Origin: Cohnella sp. SGD-V74
GTDB lineage: Bacteria; Bacillota; Bacilli; Paenibacillales; Paenibacillaceae
Reading direction: 5' to 3'
DNA: 64,000 bases
NCBI RefSeq assembly: GCF_003001675.1
Contig: NZ_PVYW01000002.1
Span: forward strand, 372,001-436,000
A model generated the notes under the pieces. That model ran no database searches, had not been told where the DNA came from, and was given only the letters and a program-made list of their open reading frames with translations. Numbering within the stretch: the stretch's first letter is position 1; each line of letters opens with the position of its first letter. Below, one piece after another: positions 42,164 through 52,800 of this stretch. The translations under genes and the position numbers were made by a program.

Positions 42164-43900
42164 TCAGTTCTCCTTTTCGACGAGTTGGATCGGCATCGTT
42201 AACCGGACGGTCGTGCTGCCGTTTCCGCGCTGCAGCGTTACGCCGTAATTTCCTCCGTAATGGTGGCGAAGCCGGGAGTTCACATTGTCCAGACCGGAAC
42301 CCAGACCTCGCGGCTTGTTGGTCCTTCTCGAGAACGAAGCTTGCTCTTCCTCGCCCAAGGAGCTGTTCTCGATCTCGATCAGCATCTGGAAATCCCGCTC
42401 TTCCGCACGAATGCGAATGATACCTCCGTCTTCCAATCGATCTATGCCATGAATGACGGCGTTCTCGATCAACGGCTGCAGGATCAGCTTCGGCACGGCC
42501 GCATTGCGGAGCATCCCGGGCAGCGTCACTTCGTAACGAAGACGTTCCCCGTATCTGTAGCGGTGAATATCCAGGTAGGTTTCGGCGAAGCCAAGCTCCG
42601 TCTCGAGCGATACGAACATGCTGCCGGGATGGATCGAGAAGCGGAAGATAGCGGACAACTTGTGCAAAATGTCCGGAACGAGCCGTGCCCGCTCCGCCGA
42701 TTGCGACATAATGCTCGCATATTCCAGCGTGTTGTACAGGAAATGCGGATTAATGTGCATGCGAATCGCCTTAAGCTCCGCTTCCTGCTTGAGCAGCTCG
42801 TTCTTGTAATTGGTGTCGATCAGTTCCTTCGTTCGACGAATCATCTGATTATAGCCGTGACAGAGAATGGCCACTTCATCACTGGACGTGATCTCCTCGA
42901 TCGGAAAATATTGTTCTTGCTCCACCTTGCGCATCAGCCGCGTCAGCCTTTGAATCGGAATAGTGACTTTGCGAAGAAATACGTAAGTAACGATAAATAC
43001 GATAGCCCACGCCAGCAGCGTGATCAAAGAAGCGAATTCGATCTGGTTGCGAACGACGCTGCCGGTAGTGGAATGGAAAAGATCGATGTAGACGAAATCG
43101 GAGGCTCTCGACTTCTGCTTGAGCACGATCAGATCGTTGTTTCGGTTGTCCAGCACTTTGCCGATCTGGCTTCTGTCGACCGAGGAGACGACCAGGTTGT
43201 TGGAGTTCGTGATCAGGAACCTCTCCTCCTCGTACTCCTCGTACAGCGACGTCACCTTGTCCGGGTTCAGGGTCACGATCAGCATCCCGAGGAGGTTGCT
43301 GGTCGTCCCCTCTTCCGAGGTTTCGAAAATGTTCATCACGCAAGCCAATCGATCGTTATCCGTGAAGAAAGCCCATTCCGGAACATGGCGGAATTCGAAA
43401 GGAAGCAATGGATACGCTTTCAAGTGGATCAACCCGACTTCCTTTTCTGTTCCGTACAGCTTGTCCGACAAAGTCAGGACGTAATAGTTGTCGAAGTAAT
43501 CTCCGAATCTCTGCTGCATCTCCGTCAGTTCGATCGACAGCCAGTTGACAACCGTGTTTTCCAATTGTGCCTGTTCCTCTTCTTGGGCGATCCCGACATC
43601 GGGATTGGCGTCCGCTTTAAGCAGCTCTTGCAGAGGGTTGAACGCTTGCATCTCCAGCATCCGCTTCTTGATCTGCTGCAGCTTGTCGTCAATGGCGTTA
43701 CCTTTCTCCGCCAAATTCTGCTGCATCTCTTCGGTAGCTTTTCTTTCGATCAATTTGCCCGTTCTTGCGAAGAACGTCGTACTGACGACGATCAGCGGTA
43801 CGAGCGTCAGCAACGAATACACGATCAGCATCTTGTACAGCATCCGGGAACGAATGACCTGCAGCAGTCTTCCCGGCAAGGAGAGCAGATAAGATTTCAT
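42164..43900 (-). CDS. YesM-type sensor histidine kinase
   Basis: 578 residues: membrane helices near residues 20-40 and 285-305, an extracytoplasmic dCache-like sensor, HAMP (PIQRLTRLMRKVEQEQYFPI), phospho-His in RMHINPHFLYNTLEY and ATP boxes (LQPLIENAVIHG; GLGSGLDNVNSRL). It is divergent from the DUF5060/DUF4038 glycosidase at 44.2 kb, with 285 bp between the starts, and leads its own operon with yesN. It probably senses a cell-wall or plant-derived oligosaccharide. Confidence 0.92.
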   Translation of the reverse strand: MKSYLLSLPGRLLQVIRSRMLYKMLIVYSLLTLVPLIVVSTTFFARTGKLIERKATEEMQQNLAEKGNAIDDKLQQIKKRMLEMQAFNPLQELLKADANPDVGIAQEEEQAQLENTVVNWLSIELTEMQQRFGDYFDNYYVLTLSDKLYGTEKEVGLIHLKAYPLLPFEFRHVPEWAFFTDNDRLACVMNIFETSEEGTTSNLLGMLIVTLNPDKVTSLYEEYEEERFLITNSNNLVVSSVDRSQIGKVLDNRNNDLIVLKQKSRASDFVYIDLFHSTTGSVVRNQIEFASLITLLAWAIVFIVTYVFLRKVTIPIQRLTRLMRKVEQEQYFPIEEITSSDEVAILCHGYNQMIRRTKELIDTNYKNELLKQEAELKAIRMHINPHFLYNTLEYASIMSQSAERARLVPDILHKLSAIFRFSIHPGSMFVSLETELGFAETYLDIHRYRYGERLRYEVTLPGMLRNAAVPKLILQPLIENAVIHGIDRLEDGGIIRIRAEERDFQMLIEIENSSLGEEEQASFSRRTNKPRGLGSGLDNVNSRLRHHYGGNYGVTLQRGNGSTTVRLTMPIQLVEKEN

Positions 43901-44049
43901 GATGCCCGTTCCCTTCGCAATAGTTCGAATATTCTTTAATTATACTATGATCAATCGTTTTGAATAGGAGGTTCGATTCCAGTTGACCTGATTCGACGAA
44001 TGAAGCATAGTGAAGCAAATGAAAAGTCAAACACAGCCATTTCTTTATG

Positions 44050-44063
44050 TGCAAGCGCTTTCT
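44050..44063 (+). promoter_or_regulatory. cre-like catabolite repression site
   Basis: TGCAAGCGCTTTCT at 44050-44063 matches the CcpA site pattern TGWAARCGYTWNCW except at the third base. It lies about 120 bp upstream of the glycosidase start, which fits glucose repression of a secreted enzyme. CcpA itself is not encoded in the window. Confidence 0.5.
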
Positions 44064-44185
44064 TAAACTGATAGAGAGAGGAGGTCGGAGCAGCACCTCG
44101 ATAAACTTGCCGAACGGACTCCCGGCATTCCGTGCGCCCGCGCGCCCGTGCGGCCCCATCCCATTCACGAAAGGACGTGTTTGAT

Positions 44186-46708
44186 TTGACTTTGGCTGCT
44201 GGATTCAATATCTCTCGCAAGGCGTTCTCCCTTCTGTTGGCTCTCTCCGTCGCTTTGGCCGCGTTGACCTTGCCCGGAACGGCCTATGCCGCCGACTACA
44301 CGGTGCAGCGCTGGCAGACGGTCGAAATCCCGCTCACCAGCACCGTCGCTTACTCCGACCCCTTCCTGGACGTCGACGTTACCGCAACGTTCTCCGGTCC
44401 CGGCGGCGCCACCATTACGCGCCCGGCCTTCTGGGACGGCGGCTCCGTCTGGAAAATTCGCTTCGCGCCCACCGTTACCGGCAACTGGAGCATGACCACT
44501 TCCGCCTCGGACCCGACGAACGCCGGACTTCACAACATCACGAAGACGATCCAGGCCGATGCCTATTCCGGAAGCTTGGCGATCTATCAGAAAGGATTCC
44601 TCAAGCCAAGTCCGAACGGCCGCTATTTGACTTACAACGACGGCACTCCTTTCTTCTATCTCGGCGATACGCACTGGATCTTGCCGCACGAGAGGTTCAA
44701 CACCTCCAACGCCCCGGGCGTCGCTTCGCAATTCAAATACATTGTGGACAAGCGTGTCGCGCAAGGCTTCACAGTCTATCAGTCGGAACCGATCTGGCAG
44801 CCGCACGGCGGCGGCGCACACTCCGATCCGGACGAGGAAGACGTGGCCAATCTGAGCGACGGCTTCTCTGCCGCGGACCTGCCCGGCTTCGCCAATCTGG
44901 ATCGCAAATTCAAGTACATCGCCGACCAGGGGCTCGTTCACGCTAACGCTCAAGTAACTTGGGCGCTCGATCCGGCCAGCTATCCGGGCGTGTACACGGA
45001 AGCTTACATGGAGCGAATCGCCCAATATTGGGTGGCCCGGTACGGCTCTTATCCGGTGATCTGGACGATCGCCCAAGAGATCGACCGCAATATGTACGGC
45101 GCTTACGACGGGACGACGCTCGGCAAATGGTTCGCAGTCGGCCAGAGCCTCTCCGACAACGACGCTTACGAGCAGCCCATTATGCCCCATATGGAAAATA
45201 CGAGCACGGCGGTAGCCTCGAATTCCACCTGGGCCAGCCAGCCGTATCATGACGGATGGGCGGTTCAATGGCAAGGCGATATGACCGGTATGGGTACGGC
45301 CAAAGACTTCTGGAACTATTCGCCAACCAAACCGTCCGTCCTCTACGAGCCCGCTTACGACGGTTTCTGGACCGATCATCGCGGAGCGCTGGGAGCCGCC
45401 TACAAATCGTTCCAGTACGGCATATACGGCTATGGCTACGGAGCGTCGGGCACCTGGAACGACGTCTATTCCAAGCCGGGAGACCCCGACGACTTCGGCA
45501 CCGGATACGAGCTGCCCGCGCGTTATACGTGGTGGTACGATGGGGCCAACTTCGTCACCGGCGATCAACTAACCTACTTCAAAGACTTCTACACTTCCCT
45601 GGAGTGGTGGAAGCTGATTCCCCGCTTCGATGATTCGGCTTGGGGCTCGTTCAGCGATACGTCCCGCTCCCTGCTTTCCTCGGACGGCAATGACACTTAT
45701 GTTGTCTTCTTCTTCAACGGCAGCACGGCGACGGGTGCTCTGAGACAGATGGACAACGACTATTATTACGAAGCCAAGTGGTATAATCCCCGCACGGGGG
45801 CCTACACGGCAATAGGCAGCACCGTACAGGCCATCTCCGGGCAATGGGCGATTCCGGCGAAGCCGGACACGAACGACTGGGTGCTTCTCGTCGAGAAAAC
45901 GGCGAATCCGGTAGCTTCCCTGCCTAATCTGGCCTTGGGCAAATCGTACTCGAGCTCCTCCTCCTGGGATGGCAGCCAGACCGCGGACAAAGCGTTCGAC
46001 GGCTCTTATTCGACGAACTGGCAAGCCTGCGCCTGGTGCTGGAGCGGAGAGACGCTGGAAGTCGACTTCGGCGCAGCGACGACGTTCAACAAAGTGGTGC
46101 TGACCGAATACGACAACCGCACGACCGGGTACAGAATTGAATACTGGAACGGCTCCGTTTGGTCGACCGCCTATACGGGAACGTCGATCGGTGCTTCCCA
46201 TGTTCCCAAGACGATCTCTTTCCCCGCGGTGACCGGCAGCAAGGCGCGCATTTATTTCACTTCCGGAACGGCTCATGCGCCGATCATTTACGAGTTCGAA
46301 ATCTATTACGACACCTCTAATCTGGCGCTAGGCAAGACATACTCCAGTTCTTCTTCATGGGATGGAAGCCAGACGGCGGACAAGGCATTCGACGGTTCCC
46401 TCGGCACGAACTGGCAAGCTTGCAGCGGCTGCTGGAGCGGCGAGACGCTAGAGGTCGACTTCGGCGAGGAGATTGCGTTCAGCCGGGCGGTTCTCACCGA
46501 ATACGACAATCGGACGACCGGGTTCCGCATCGAATACTGGAACGGCTCGACGTGGGCGACCGCCTACAACGGAACGACGATCGGCGCCTCTTACGTTCCT
46601 CTGACGGTCAACTTCTCGGCGGTAACGGCCAGTAAGGCTCGAATCTATTTTACGTCCGGCACAAGCTTCGCTCCGATCATCTACGAATTCGAGCTGTATA
46701 ATCCGTGA
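44186..46708 (+). CDS. Secreted glycosidase: DUF5060 + DUF4038 + two discoidin domains
   Basis: 840 residues from the TTG at 44186, nine nt after AAAGGA; the open frame extends upstream but without a ribosome site or ATG. A Sec signal peptide (SLLLALSVALAALTLPGTAYA) is followed by an Ig-like DUF5060 domain (~30-115), a TIM-barrel DUF4038 domain (~125-470; FFYLGDTHWIL and YPVIWTIAQEID carry the probable acid) and a C-terminal barrel cap. Two F5/8 type C modules (~587-710 and ~715-840) end the protein and are nearly identical. It degrades an extracellular polysaccharide; GH140-like activity on pectin side chains is one possibility. Confidence 0.85.
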   Translation: MTLAAGFNISRKAFSLLLALSVALAALTLPGTAYAADYTVQRWQTVEIPLTSTVAYSDPFLDVDVTATFSGPGGATITRPAFWDGGSVWKIRFAPTVTGNWSMTTSASDPTNAGLHNITKTIQADAYSGSLAIYQKGFLKPSPNGRYLTYNDGTPFFYLGDTHWILPHERFNTSNAPGVASQFKYIVDKRVAQGFTVYQSEPIWQPHGGGAHSDPDEEDVANLSDGFSAADLPGFANLDRKFKYIADQGLVHANAQVTWALDPASYPGVYTEAYMERIAQYWVARYGSYPVIWTIAQEIDRNMYGAYDGTTLGKWFAVGQSLSDNDAYEQPIMPHMENTSTAVASNSTWASQPYHDGWAVQWQGDMTGMGTAKDFWNYSPTKPSVLYEPAYDGFWTDHRGALGAAYKSFQYGIYGYGYGASGTWNDVYSKPGDPDDFGTGYELPARYTWWYDGANFVTGDQLTYFKDFYTSLEWWKLIPRFDDSAWGSFSDTSRSLLSSDGNDTYVVFFFNGSTATGALRQMDNDYYYEAKWYNPRTGAYTAIGSTVQAISGQWAIPAKPDTNDWVLLVEKTANPVASLPNLALGKSYSSSSSWDGSQTADKAFDGSYSTNWQACAWCWSGETLEVDFGAATTFNKVVLTEYDNRTTGYRIEYWNGSVWSTAYTGTSIGASHVPKTISFPAVTGSKARIYFTSGTAHAPIIYEFEIYYDTSNLALGKTYSSSSSWDGSQTADKAFDGSLGTNWQACSGCWSGETLEVDFGEEIAFSRAVLTEYDNRTTGFRIEYWNGSTWATAYNGTTIGASYVPLTVNFSAVTASKARIYFTSGTSFAPIIYEFELYNP

Positions 46709-46753
46709 AGCGGTTAGCCGCTTCGCGATAGAGAAACCGAGTACGATGCAGTT

Positions 46754-46807
46754 GAAGGCATGTACCTCCCTACGCCGCTATGCGGTCTCCGGGAGATACA
46801 TGCCTTC
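46754..46807. terminator. Bidirectional terminator between convergent glycosidase genes
   Basis: GAAGGCATGTACCTCCC and GGGAGATACATGCCTTC form a long stem with one mismatch. A TCTCTTGCA tail follows on the plus strand and several T's on the minus strand. It separates the convergent stop codons at 46708 and 46844. Confidence 0.8.
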
Positions 46808-46843
46808 TCTCTTGCACGATGTTGGGGTGAGGCAGAGGCGGTA

Positions 46844-49800
46844 TTAATTCATGAAATCGACGGCCTGCAGCAACCGTCTCAGAGCGACTATCGCTTCCGC
46901 TCGGGTAGCTGAGTCTCCGGGAGCGAATGTATTCGAAGATCTCCCTTGCATGATTCCTTCGCGAACAAGCTCGTCTGCGGCAGAGCGCGCCCAGTTCGGG
47001 ATCGGCTCGCGATCCCCGTCGAAGCTCTTGACGCTCCCCGAATCGGATGACGATACGCCCGGCGCTGCCGTCTTGGCCAGCCTCATCGCCTGGGCAAGCA
47101 TGACCGCCATCTCCGCGCGAGTCACTTCCTTGTCCGGCGCGAAGCTTCCGTTAGTATGGCCGTTAACGATGCCGTAGCTCGCCGCCGCATTCACGTAAGA
47201 CGCGTACCATGCAGACGGAGCGACATCCGCGAAGCGATTGCCGGCGCCGGAATCGGGCTGCAGGCCAAGCGCCCGGACGATCAGGGTCGCCATCTCCGCC
47301 CGGCTGACATTGCGGTTCGGCGCGAACTTATTGGCGGCCGTACCGTTGACGAGCCGCTTGTTCGCCATCCGCTCAATGTCCGTACGGGCCCAATGCCGGG
47401 CAATATCCTCGAACGTCTCGTCCGTTATGGCTACCGCATAGATGCTGTTCGTCGCGCTCTTCACCGTCGCAAGCGTGCGACCGTCAGCCGCGGAGAACAT
47501 GGCCGGAACGGTGCGGAACACTCCATTAACCGGATCGAAGACGACGACGGAATAATGATCGATGTCGGACGCGCCTTCTACTGTGAACGTTCTCGTCAAG
47601 AAACGTTGACCGAACCGATGAATCGGGATCGATTGTCCGCCCGCTTCGAGCGTCATATCGAAGATAACCAGCATTCCCGCGATGCGGAAGCCGCTTGTCT
47701 CCGCCTTGATCTTCAAATCGGCCTCCTCCTGATCGGAGGTATACGAGAGCTTGATCTTCAGCTTGGCATCCGCCTCTTTGGCCAACGGATATCCGGCTGC
47801 CCCCAGCACGTCGAGAATGTCCGTCGGCAGCGAGTAGCTTAAGTCTCCGAACTTCAAGACGATGACGGCGTTCGGCAGCGATGCCGCGGCCGCTCGCAGC
47901 GCTTCGGAGGTGAATTCTGCTTCTCCTCCCGACTCGCCGGCAAGATCGATCACGATCTCCTGTCTGCCCTCGGCCACCGCCTGTTTCAACGGCGCATCTT
48001 GATTGGCTGCGGTTTGATCCGCAGTGCCGCCTGCACCGGAGGCGGAGCCGCTGCCGCCAGAGCCGCCGGAACCGTTGCCTCCCGGTTGCTTCGTTAACGT
48101 CCTCAGCTCGAATTCCGCTCCCATCGCGTTAAAGACGGAACCTAGCTTCGGATTGCGAATGAGGACGTTGTCCAGCTCCACGGAGCCGGTAACGCTGCTG
48201 TTGACATGTATGCCCCAAGTGCCGGCTCCGTCGATCACGTAGTTCTGAATGCGGACACGGCGCGGCGAATCGGCGATCGGATGCGGGCCGTTGATGTACA
48301 GCCCCTGGTAAGTGCTGTCTGCCGCGACATTGTCCCGGATGAGGATGTCCGCGTCGATCGGCTTGTCGCCGGTGAAAATCCAGATCGCGCCGAAGTCCTG
48401 ACCCCAGTTGGGTTCGCGCCCTCCGGTACGAATGAGCGTATTCCGCTCTACGATCGTCGTTCCGTCGAACGCGACCGGATTAAACCGGGTGGAGATGGCG
48501 ATTCCCGCGCCGAACCCGACCGTATCGGAGATCACGTTGTCCTGCACCTTGTTATCCCGTCCGCCGAAAATGGCGACATTATCGGCAAGCCAAGGAAGTT
48601 GAATCGTGTTGAAGCGAATCGTGTTGTTGCTCGTGCGGTAATCGTCGTCCGGCGCTTCGGGAGGCGCGTCGTCCGGTCTCTGCGACCACAGCGCGATGCT
48701 GTCGTCTCCCGAGTTGCGAATGTGCGTCTGCTCGATCATCGTGCTGCGGGTTCCGGACGTCAGGTTGATGCCGTCCGCATACGTATTGCGAATACGTACG
48801 CCGCCGATATACAAGCCGTCGGTCGCCACGCCTTCGTCGCTGCGCATCGACCAGATGCCGGCTTTGGCATGCTCGATCCATACGTTCTGAATGACCGAGC
48901 CGGCGCCGAACGTGCCGTCGAATCCGGCTTCCCGCTCCTCGTCGCGCCGGGACGTCACGTCCACGTCCAGCAGCAAGTCGTACACGCGAATGTTGCTGCC
49001 TTCGGCCATAAAGCCTGCGCCCTGCAGCGTCGTATGCCACATGCCCGCGCCGCGGATCGTGACATTGTCGACGTACAGCGGGCCTTGTCGCAGTTGGAAC
49101 GTCCCTGCGGGAATCCACAAACCCTTGTCCTGCGCCTTCGCCGCGGCAATCGCGTCACGGAAAGCATTCCAGTCGTCGCCCGCATCGTCCGCGACCGCGC
49201 CGAAATCCATTACGCTCAAGTATCCGTCCGGCTTCGCATACGCCTCAGGCGCTTGCTCCAGCTCCACCAGGTCGACGATCACATACTCCGCCTGATCATC
49301 TGCATCCTTCTGCAAACGAACTGTCGCTCCCTCGGGAATCGGGTCGGTCAGCATCCGTGATTCGTCGTAAAACCGGTGAGCGTCTCCGTCCGCCGGGTCG
49401 TTCGTCCACGGATACGCGCCGTACACCCAGCTATGCTCGCTCGACAGCGCGAGCTTGCCGCGCTTGACGCCGTTCACGTACAGCGTCAGCGTCTCCTCGA
49501 TTCCGCCCCCCTCCTGAGCGTCGGGGATGATGTAACGAACAACGAGAGAGTTGGCATCTTTAACTGCCGTAAACTCCACGTACTGACCCTCCGCATCCAG
49601 ACGAACAGCCTGCCTTCCGGATGCTTCCGAGGCGAACGTCTTGTACGTGCGGTCCGGCTCCAGCAAAGCGCCGTTCGTTCGGCCATGCTCCGCCTCGTAC
49701 GTCGTGAAGGGCAGCGTAGCGCCGCGATAATCCGGTTTGCTCGTTCCCCGCACCGCAATCGCATCGATGTCCACGCCCGAAGACGCCGGGGCCGCTTCAT

Positions 49801-52800
49801 CGGATTGCAAAGTCACCGTATTCATACCGGCACGAAGAGACAGTGTGACGACAGTCTCGGACCAACTTCCACCCAAAGCCGGGAGGGCCAACCCGCCGTT
49901 TTGCTCCAGTCCGTTAACGGATAATCCAAGCGTCTTCCCGCTTCCGGAGCTGTTGCGATAGCGAACAACGGTCTCGTAATCTCCGGCTTCACCCGCATAC
50001 ACCGAAAACAGCAATGCTGCATTTTCGCTGCCGAATCCCGTTGCATAGCTGCCTCCTGACACAACGCCGCCGGTCATGAACGCCTGCTCCGCTTCATACC
50101 GCGCGTCTCCCGCCACCAACTCCAGCCGCCAATGCGCCTCGACTGCGGACGGATTCGCTGCCTGCGACACCGCTTCTCCAACTGGGGAGCGCACCAGGTA
50201 TTCGCCAGAAGCAGCCGCAGCGTTGCGAAGCACCCGATACCCCGCATAGTCGTCGATCTTCCATTGGGATGCCAGCCCGGCTCCGTCGAAGACGGCCGCG
50301 GCCTTCCCGTCGCCGCCGATGGCGAGCATCCGGCCGCTCGCTGGATTGACGAGTCGCTTGTGTCCGTTATAGTCGTACGGCAGCCAGCGGGAGGCCGCTT
50401 CGTTCGTCTCGGAAGGCGTCTCCAGCGCGACGGCTCCTCCCCGCGCAACCAGTACCTTGCCGGAAACCGCGTCTACGATCCTGACTTCGTTCGTCTCCGC
50501 GAGCTCCGGCGTTACCCCGTTCGCGGGGCCGTTGTCCCAAGGAACGTTAATCGCTTCGGCCGGAGCTTCCTCGAACAGCCACTGAACGCCTCGGCTCTCC
50601 ACCGACCTTAACTCGAATTGCGCGTAGCCCTGAGCATCTTCCGTATGCATGTAGCCGTCTTCGTATCCGCTGGCTTCGCTGCGAAGGAGATAAACTCCGG
50701 ATTCCGGCCCCCTCTCGATCGCCCAGCGAGCTTTCCCGCCCGGCGGCACGCTCTCCGTCTCCAGATAGCTCCGTCCGCCCGCGATGGAAATCGCGTTGCC
50801 GGTCGCCCGATTTTCGATCCGCACCGCTCCGTCCGCCTCGATCAGCTTCCAATGCGATGCGGCGTTATTTTCCGCCGGAGTTCCATACAGTACAGCCCGA
50901 TTGCCATTCTCGAACAAATACTGGCCGGAAGCCCTGTTTTTGATCCGAATATAACCGTCAGGAAGCTCAACAGGCGCAGCAGGCGCCGGCTCGACGATCC
51001 ATTGCGCGCTGCCCCAATCCTGCGGAATGTCGCTCGCCTGCGCATACCCCGTGCCGTCCTCGACGTGAATGACCGCCGTCCCGCTCCACTGGTTGCTGAA
51101 CGTTTTGACGGAAGAGCCGGGGTCGCCGACCTCGTAGACGGCCCACTGCACGCTGCCCCACGTCGGATCAAGCTCCAAGCTCTCCAGCGGAGTCAGATGC
51201 CATTCCGGAACGCTTCGGGCGATCCGTTCGTTGGAAATGAAGCGCCCCGTCGCGCGATTGACGATGCGAACACCCTCCGAGCCTTGCTGAAACGACCAAT
51301 GTGAGCTTGCATCGGAAGCGTCCGGCTGTCCGTATGCGACCTTGCCATCGCTGTCCTCGTACAAGTACGTTCCGCGGTAGCTGTTTTTCAGCCGGACATA
51401 CTCCGAAGCCGTCTCCGTCACCGGATGGAACTCCCATTTCGGGCTGCCCCAATCTTTGGGCACGACGCCGTACTGCGCATGCTTGAGCTTGTTCTCGACG
51501 TTGACGTAGCTGCCGGAAGCCTCTCCCGCACGGCTGATCAACTTGTAGCCCTGGTACGTCTCGATCGTCCAGTCCCCGGCCGTCGAGCCCGGCGCCGGCT
51601 CAACCGCTTTGAGCGCATCCCGCGCGCCGCTCACGCCTTCCAAGCTGACGTAATGGCCGGTCGCCCGGTTTTTGATCCGCTGCACGCCGCCCGCTTCCTC
51701 GATCTGCCAATGCGCCCGCTGATCCGCGGCGTCAGCGTTGCCGTATTTCACGGTCCCGTTGTCCTCGTACAAATAAAGCTGCAGCCAGTTGTTCTTGATC
51801 CGGATATACGGATTAACCGGCCCCGTCGGCGGAGCCGGGTCCTCCAGCTTCCACTGCGCGCTGCCCCAGGTCGCTTGCGCCCAGTTGTTGCCCTGTGCGT
51901 AGCCGTCCTGGTTTTGCACGTTGATGAAGCTGCCCGCATTCGCCAGACTGCGCAGCGTGACGAAGCCGTCAACCTCGCCGCCTCCGTCGTTTCTCGCCTG
52001 CTCCATGAGCCAGACCGAATCCGGGCCGGCCCCGGCGTTAACCGCCAGCGGCGTTGCGCCTGCATGATCGATCGTCGTCGCATATCCGCCGGAGCCGACA
52101 TTCCGTAAGCGCTTACCGTCAACGCCGTCTTCGACGATCCACTGAGAGCTTGCATCGTCATAATTCGGCTCGCCGTATTTGACCTGTCCGTTATCCTCGT
52201 ACAGATAAGCGCCCGTCCATTGGCTGCGGAGGCGCTTCGGGGCTGAATCGGACGCCGCCTCCAGCTTCCAGACGGCGCTGCCCCACGACTTCTGCGCCCA
52301 ATTGTTCACGCGAACGATGCCGTCCGGCCCGCCGCCCGTTCCTTGGATGTTGACGATCCAGCCCGCATCCCGCGAGCTGACGATGTTGACCGATCCGTTG
52401 CCGGCATCCTCCAGCGTCCACAGATCGGACGTCCAGCCGCTTCCGATGTCGGAGATGCCGATCGGATGCGTAATCGTCTCCGCCGTCACATCCTGCGAAT
52501 GCAAGTAGTGTCCGGTCGCCCGATTGCGCAGCCGTTTGTAGCCGTCTTTGTCCTCGAGGAACCAGTGAGAAGTGGTGTCGTTAAGGGACGGGCGACCGTA
52601 TTTGACCTCGCCGTCCTGCTCGTACAAATACGAGCCGTCCCACGGATTCGCGATTCTGACCGGCGCCGTTGCCTCCGCGGGTTCGAACGACCAGACGGCG
52701 CTGCCCCACGATTTTTGCGCCCAGTTGTTCGCCTGCACGAAGCCGTCCTGGATTTGAAAATTGACGATCCAGGCCGAGTTGCGCGAGCTCACGATATTGT

